From Bacteroidota bacterium (GTDB taxonomy: Bacteria > Bacteroidota > Bacteroidia > Bacteroidales > UBA10428): a stretch of 16,135 bases of DNA. Within the stretch, counting starts at the first letter, position 1. Every line of letters starts with the position of its first letter. The position numbers were made by a program, and so were the translations under genes. A model generated the notes under the pieces. It was not told the origin of the DNA. It did not search any database and worked only from the letters and a program-made list of their open reading frames with translations. Positions 13,140-16,135 of the stretch are shown piece by piece. The stretch covers positions 1-16,135 of the forward strand of contig JAGDMB010000016.1 of the NCBI GenBank assembly GCA_017860375.1, written 5' to 3'.

Positions 13140-16135
13140 TTAAAATTTAACATTTAAGCCGACAATAAACGTACGTACACTCGGGTAGTCAAACCGGTTG
13201 TCATTGCCAGGTTGCAGCCCCGAGAAGGAAACCTCAGGATCGAGCCCGGTATAATTCGTAAACACAAATACATTGTTGACCGTTCCGTATAAACGAATGC
13301 TTCTAAGGTATTTGTTGTTTTTGAACGGATAGGTATAGCCCAGTGTAATGTTGTCGATCTTCAAAAAATCGCCGTCTTCCACGTAATAGCTCGAGAATTC
13401 AGGATCATCCCACAAGGGGGTATTCATGGCTGATTTCATAATGTTTCGTGGCAGAAACATGGGATTTTCATGCCATATGCGCTTCGCATTGATAATCTGG
13501 AATCCGAACATACCGCGCATCATAAACGACAGATCAAATTTCCGATACCGGAATGTATTGGTTAGTCCCAGGTAATAATTTGGCACTCCATTGCCCACAA
13601 CCGTGCGGTCTTCGGTAGTGATGGTTCCGCTTGTGTCGATATCGTCAAAAACCCATTTACCGAGAGAGTCAATGGCAACAAAGCGATAGGTATGGATGTT
13701 TCCAATGGGTTCTCCTTCTTCCAGGCGGTGTGTCCAGGCACTGATACCGGGGGCCCCGACTTCACCGACATTCCGGTATTCCAATTTGTAATAATCGTTT
13801 TGTATGGAAAGCACTTTGTTCTTCCTGTAATCGAACGTCAGGTTGACTTCCCACGAAAACCTGCTTTTTTTGACAGGAGTCGCATTGATCGTGAATTCAA
13901 TACCTGAATTGCGCATGGACCCGACATTTGCCCACATCTTCGAGGAAAGATTCGGAGGAACCGGTACATCATATTCCTCCAGCAAATCACGCGTATCTCT
14001 TACATAATAATCAATGGTACCGCCAAGCCTGGAGTTAAGGGATAACCAGTCAATGCCGAGATTGAATTCAGCCTTTGTTTCCCACTTCAGGTTTGGATTG
14101 GCATTGCTGATCGGCACATATCCCCTGACCTGTTCTCCGTTATAATAGAAAAAGCCTTCATCCTGGCCATAGCGGATAATCGGGACGTAGAATTCATCCA
14201 GTCCCTGGTTACCGGTTACACCGTATCCGATACGGATTTTAAGAAATTCAACCGTACCGGAAACCGGAGCAAAGAAGTTTTCCTGCGAGATATCCCAGGC
14301 AGCAGAAATAGCCGGAAAGGTCCCCCACTTATTGTTTTCACCGAATTTTGATGAGCCTTCACGGCGAATACTGCCTGACAGGAAATACTTGTTGCCAAAA
14401 TTGTAGACTGCCCGGGCAAAGAAACCGGAAAGGATGCTTTCCCCTTTATAGGAGGTCATTTCAGCACGGCCATCCGCCAGAAACGTTCCAAGCGCCAGGT
14501 TATTGTATAGCAAATCGTCTGTGATAAAATCACTGTTTGACGCATAAAATTCCTCCTCCATATAGTATTCATAGGCATACCCTCCCAGCAAGGAAACAGT
14601 ATGGCTCCCGAATGCTTTTTTCCATTCCAGGGTAGATTCAAAAGTTTTGGTTATGTTGTTGCCGGCCCATCGGTTTGCGGTACCACTGTATCCTGCATTT
14701 TCCATCGGATAGGCATAGCTTGGCATATAAAAGCCATTCAGGGCACGGTACCGGTTCATTCCCCCGGTTATATTGAGCTTTAGTGTTTTGACCAGGTATA
14801 TATCAGCCCCCAGGTTTCCAAACAATCTGGAACCTGCGTTATCGTTGGTCCGTTCCGTAAGGACGCCCACCGGATTATCGTATTGCCATGCACCCGGGAA
14901 TTCATATAGGCTGCCATCTTCATTGTACACAGGTTCCGTTGGACTACGCTGAATACTCTGGCGTACGGCATTATAATCAACCGGATTGCTTTTGTTATCG
15001 GTCATCCCGAGTTGTACATTGAATTTCACCTTGTCGTTTAATGCACTTTGTTGCAGGCTTGTAATAACACGCAGTTCCTGACTGTGTGAGTTTAGCAAAA
15101 TGCCATCCTGGTCGTTGTAATCGAAGGATATCCTGTAGCTGGTCTTCTCCATCCCTCCGTCAAGTGCCAGGTGATGATTTTGGCCGAACGGATTCTGAAG
15201 GATCTCATTGAACCAATCCGTGTCGGAACCGTAGTTGATCATGCTCTTTGCCCTTTGATTTTTCTTTGCATCCGTTGATTCACTGAAACTGTCTCTCATG
15301 ATGCCGTATTCCGTACTGTCCAGTACCTCTATCCGGTTCAGCACGCGTTCGGTAAAGGCTCTTACGGAATACTCCACATTCACTTTGCCTTTTGTTCCCT
15401 GTTTCGTAGTCACCAGGATAACACCGTTCGTACCTCTTGTTCCGTAAATAGCAGCTGCTGATCCGTCCTTGAGGATGGACATGGATTCAACATCATCGGG
15501 AGCAATGGCTTCCAGGCTGCCACCCGGAATTCCGTCAATAACGATCAGTGGATTGGTTGTGCCGTTAATACTGGTGGCCCCGCGCAGTGAAATTTCATAC
15601 CCCCTTGTAGGATCACCGCCGTCTAATTTAGTGATGGACAAACCGGCCACTTTGCCCTGCACCAGCTCCAATGCATCCGTAACCGCACCGGGATTGAAAT
15701 CTTCTTCCTTCACGGAGGCGACAGAACCGGTCAATTCCCTTTTGGTAACGGAACCGTATCCTATAACCACAACCTGTTCAAGAAGGGTAATATCTTCCAC
15801 CAGGTTTACATTAATACTTGTTTTCCCGGTTACACTTGTTTCTTCGGATAGATAACCCATAAAGGAAAAAATCAGTACCGCATTTTCACTGGAGACGACA
15901 AGGGAATAATTCCCCTGTAAATCGGAAACAGTCCCATTTGCCGTACCTTTTTCAAGGATGTTTACCCCGGGCAATGGCTCGGATGTGGTTGCATCCAACA
16001 CTTGCCCGGTTATCGTAACCTGCTGCTGAATGGCGTTCTCTGTCTTATGAGTTGCGGGATATGTTCTTTCAGAAAACGCTGAACCCTGCATGTTTGATGA
16101 AAATAAAAGCAGCAATAATAGGGTCAATATTATTG
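13140..16135 (-). CDS. SusC-like TonB-dependent outer-membrane receptor, 5' partial
   Basis: An outer-membrane importer of the SusC/RagA family, partner of the adjacent SusD. The frame stays open to the right edge. A TTG at 16125-16127 is only the first permissible start in the window; the true start is probably just outside, since the visible N-terminus is the middle of a signal peptide (TLLLLLLFSSNMQGSAF). Numbering from that TTG: carboxypeptidase-regulatory-like domain about 38-112 (ITGQVLDATTSEPLPGVNI), TonB-box-like VVVIGYG about 119-125, plug about 127-245 (PLIVIDGIPGG, ILKDGSAAAIYGTRGTNGV), then the 22-strand barrel ending in FIVGLNVKF with the usual terminal Phe. At least 995 residues are present, so nearly the whole protein is here. 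No frameshift or internal stop is seen. Confidence 0.95.
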   Translation of the reverse strand, partial: IILTLLLLLLFSSNMQGSAFSERTYPATHKTENAIQQQVTITGQVLDATTSEPLPGVNILEKGTANGTVSDLQGNYSLVVSSENAVLIFSFMGYLSEETSVTGKTSINVNLVEDITLLEQVVVIGYGSVTKRELTGSVASVKEEDFNPGAVTDALELVQGKVAGLSITKLDGGDPTRGYEISLRGATSINGTTNPLIVIDGIPGGSLEAIAPDDVESMSILKDGSAAAIYGTRGTNGVILVTTKQGTKGKVNVEYSVRAFTERVLNRIEVLDSTEYGIMRDSFSESTDAKKNQRAKSMINYGSDTDWFNEILQNPFGQNHHLALDGGMEKTSYRISFDYNDQDGILLNSHSQELRVITSLQQSALNDKVKFNVQLGMTDNKSNPVDYNAVRQSIQRSPTEPVYNEDGSLYEFPGAWQYDNPVGVLTERTNDNAGSRLFGNLGADIYLVKTLKLNITGGMNRYRALNGFYMPSYAYPMENAGYSGTANRWAGNNITKTFESTLEWKKAFGSHTVSLLGGYAYEYYMEEEFYASNSDFITDDLLYNNLALGTFLADGRAEMTSYKGESILSGFFARAVYNFGNKYFLSGSIRREGSSKFGENNKWGTFPAISAAWDISQENFFAPVSGTVEFLKIRIGYGVTGNQGLDEFYVPIIRYGQDEGFFYYNGEQVRGYVPISNANPNLKWETKAEFNLGIDWLSLNSRLGGTIDYYVRDTRDLLEEYDVPVPPNLSSKMWANVGSMRNSGIEFTINATPVKKSRFSWEVNLTFDYRKNKVLSIQNDYYKLEYRNVGEVGAPGISAWTHRLEEGEPIGNIHTYRFVAIDSLGKWVFDDIDTSGTITTEDRTVVGNGVPNYYLGLTNTFRYRKFDLSFMMRGMFGFQIINAKRIWHENPMFLPRNIMKSAMNTPLWDDPEFSSYYVEDGDFLKIDNITLGYTYPFKNNKYLRSIRLYGTVNNVFVFTNYTGLDPEVSFSGLQPGNDNRFDYPSVRTFIVGLNVKF

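Noticed and set aside
16125..16127. TTG as the true start of the right-hand SusC gene
   Set aside because: The frame remains open to the window edge and the visible N-terminus is mid-signal-peptide, so the start most likely lies outside the window.

Overview
The window looks like accessory glycan-uptake DNA from a Bacteroidota chromosome or metagenomic contig. It holds two SusC-type TonB-dependent receptors, a SusD-type lipoprotein, a hybrid two-component system (HTCS) sensor-regulator, lipobox-bearing proteins and TAnnTTTG-type -7 promoter boxes. No carbohydrate-active enzyme is visible. Both loci run off the window edges, so the substrate cannot be named.

Layout on the minus strand, read in the direction of transcription. 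At the right edge is a SusC-like receptor (13140-16135, its 5' end outside the window). It is followed 12 bp later by its SusD partner (11559-13127) and a strong hairpin terminator (11495-11534). Next comes a separately promoted small lipoprotein (10760-11356) of unrecognised family. Convergent to it on the plus strand is a secreted seven-loop FG-GAP/VCBS propeller protein (9482-10663), whose 3' end runs into a degenerate heptanucleotide repeat tract (10612-10723). Divergent from that gene is the large HTCS (4939-9300).

Downstream of the HTCS is a 400-bp control region that carries most of the unexplained structure. It has a two-copy bipartite direct repeat that looks like an AraC-type operator, a -7 box, a 31-codon ORF that is little more than a signal peptide, and a three-copy 25-bp tandem repeat overlapping the start codon of the next gene. 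That gene (2835-4529) encodes a 564-residue lipoprotein with two related Trp-rich modules around two Ig-like domains. It is followed 24 bp later by a second SusC-like receptor (1-2810, 3' end outside the window). This receptor is open in a single frame except for one in-frame TAA just after its signal peptide.

Working model (inference): the HTCS senses a glycan fragment in the periplasm and activates the left operon through the repeat at 4746-4786. The lipoproteins and the FG-GAP protein bind or handle glycan at the cell surface, and the SusC/SusD pairs import it. The left operon differs from the SusD gene in arginine codon use, so the two halves may differ in expression level or origin. I see no tRNA, rRNA, CRISPR array or insertion sequence.
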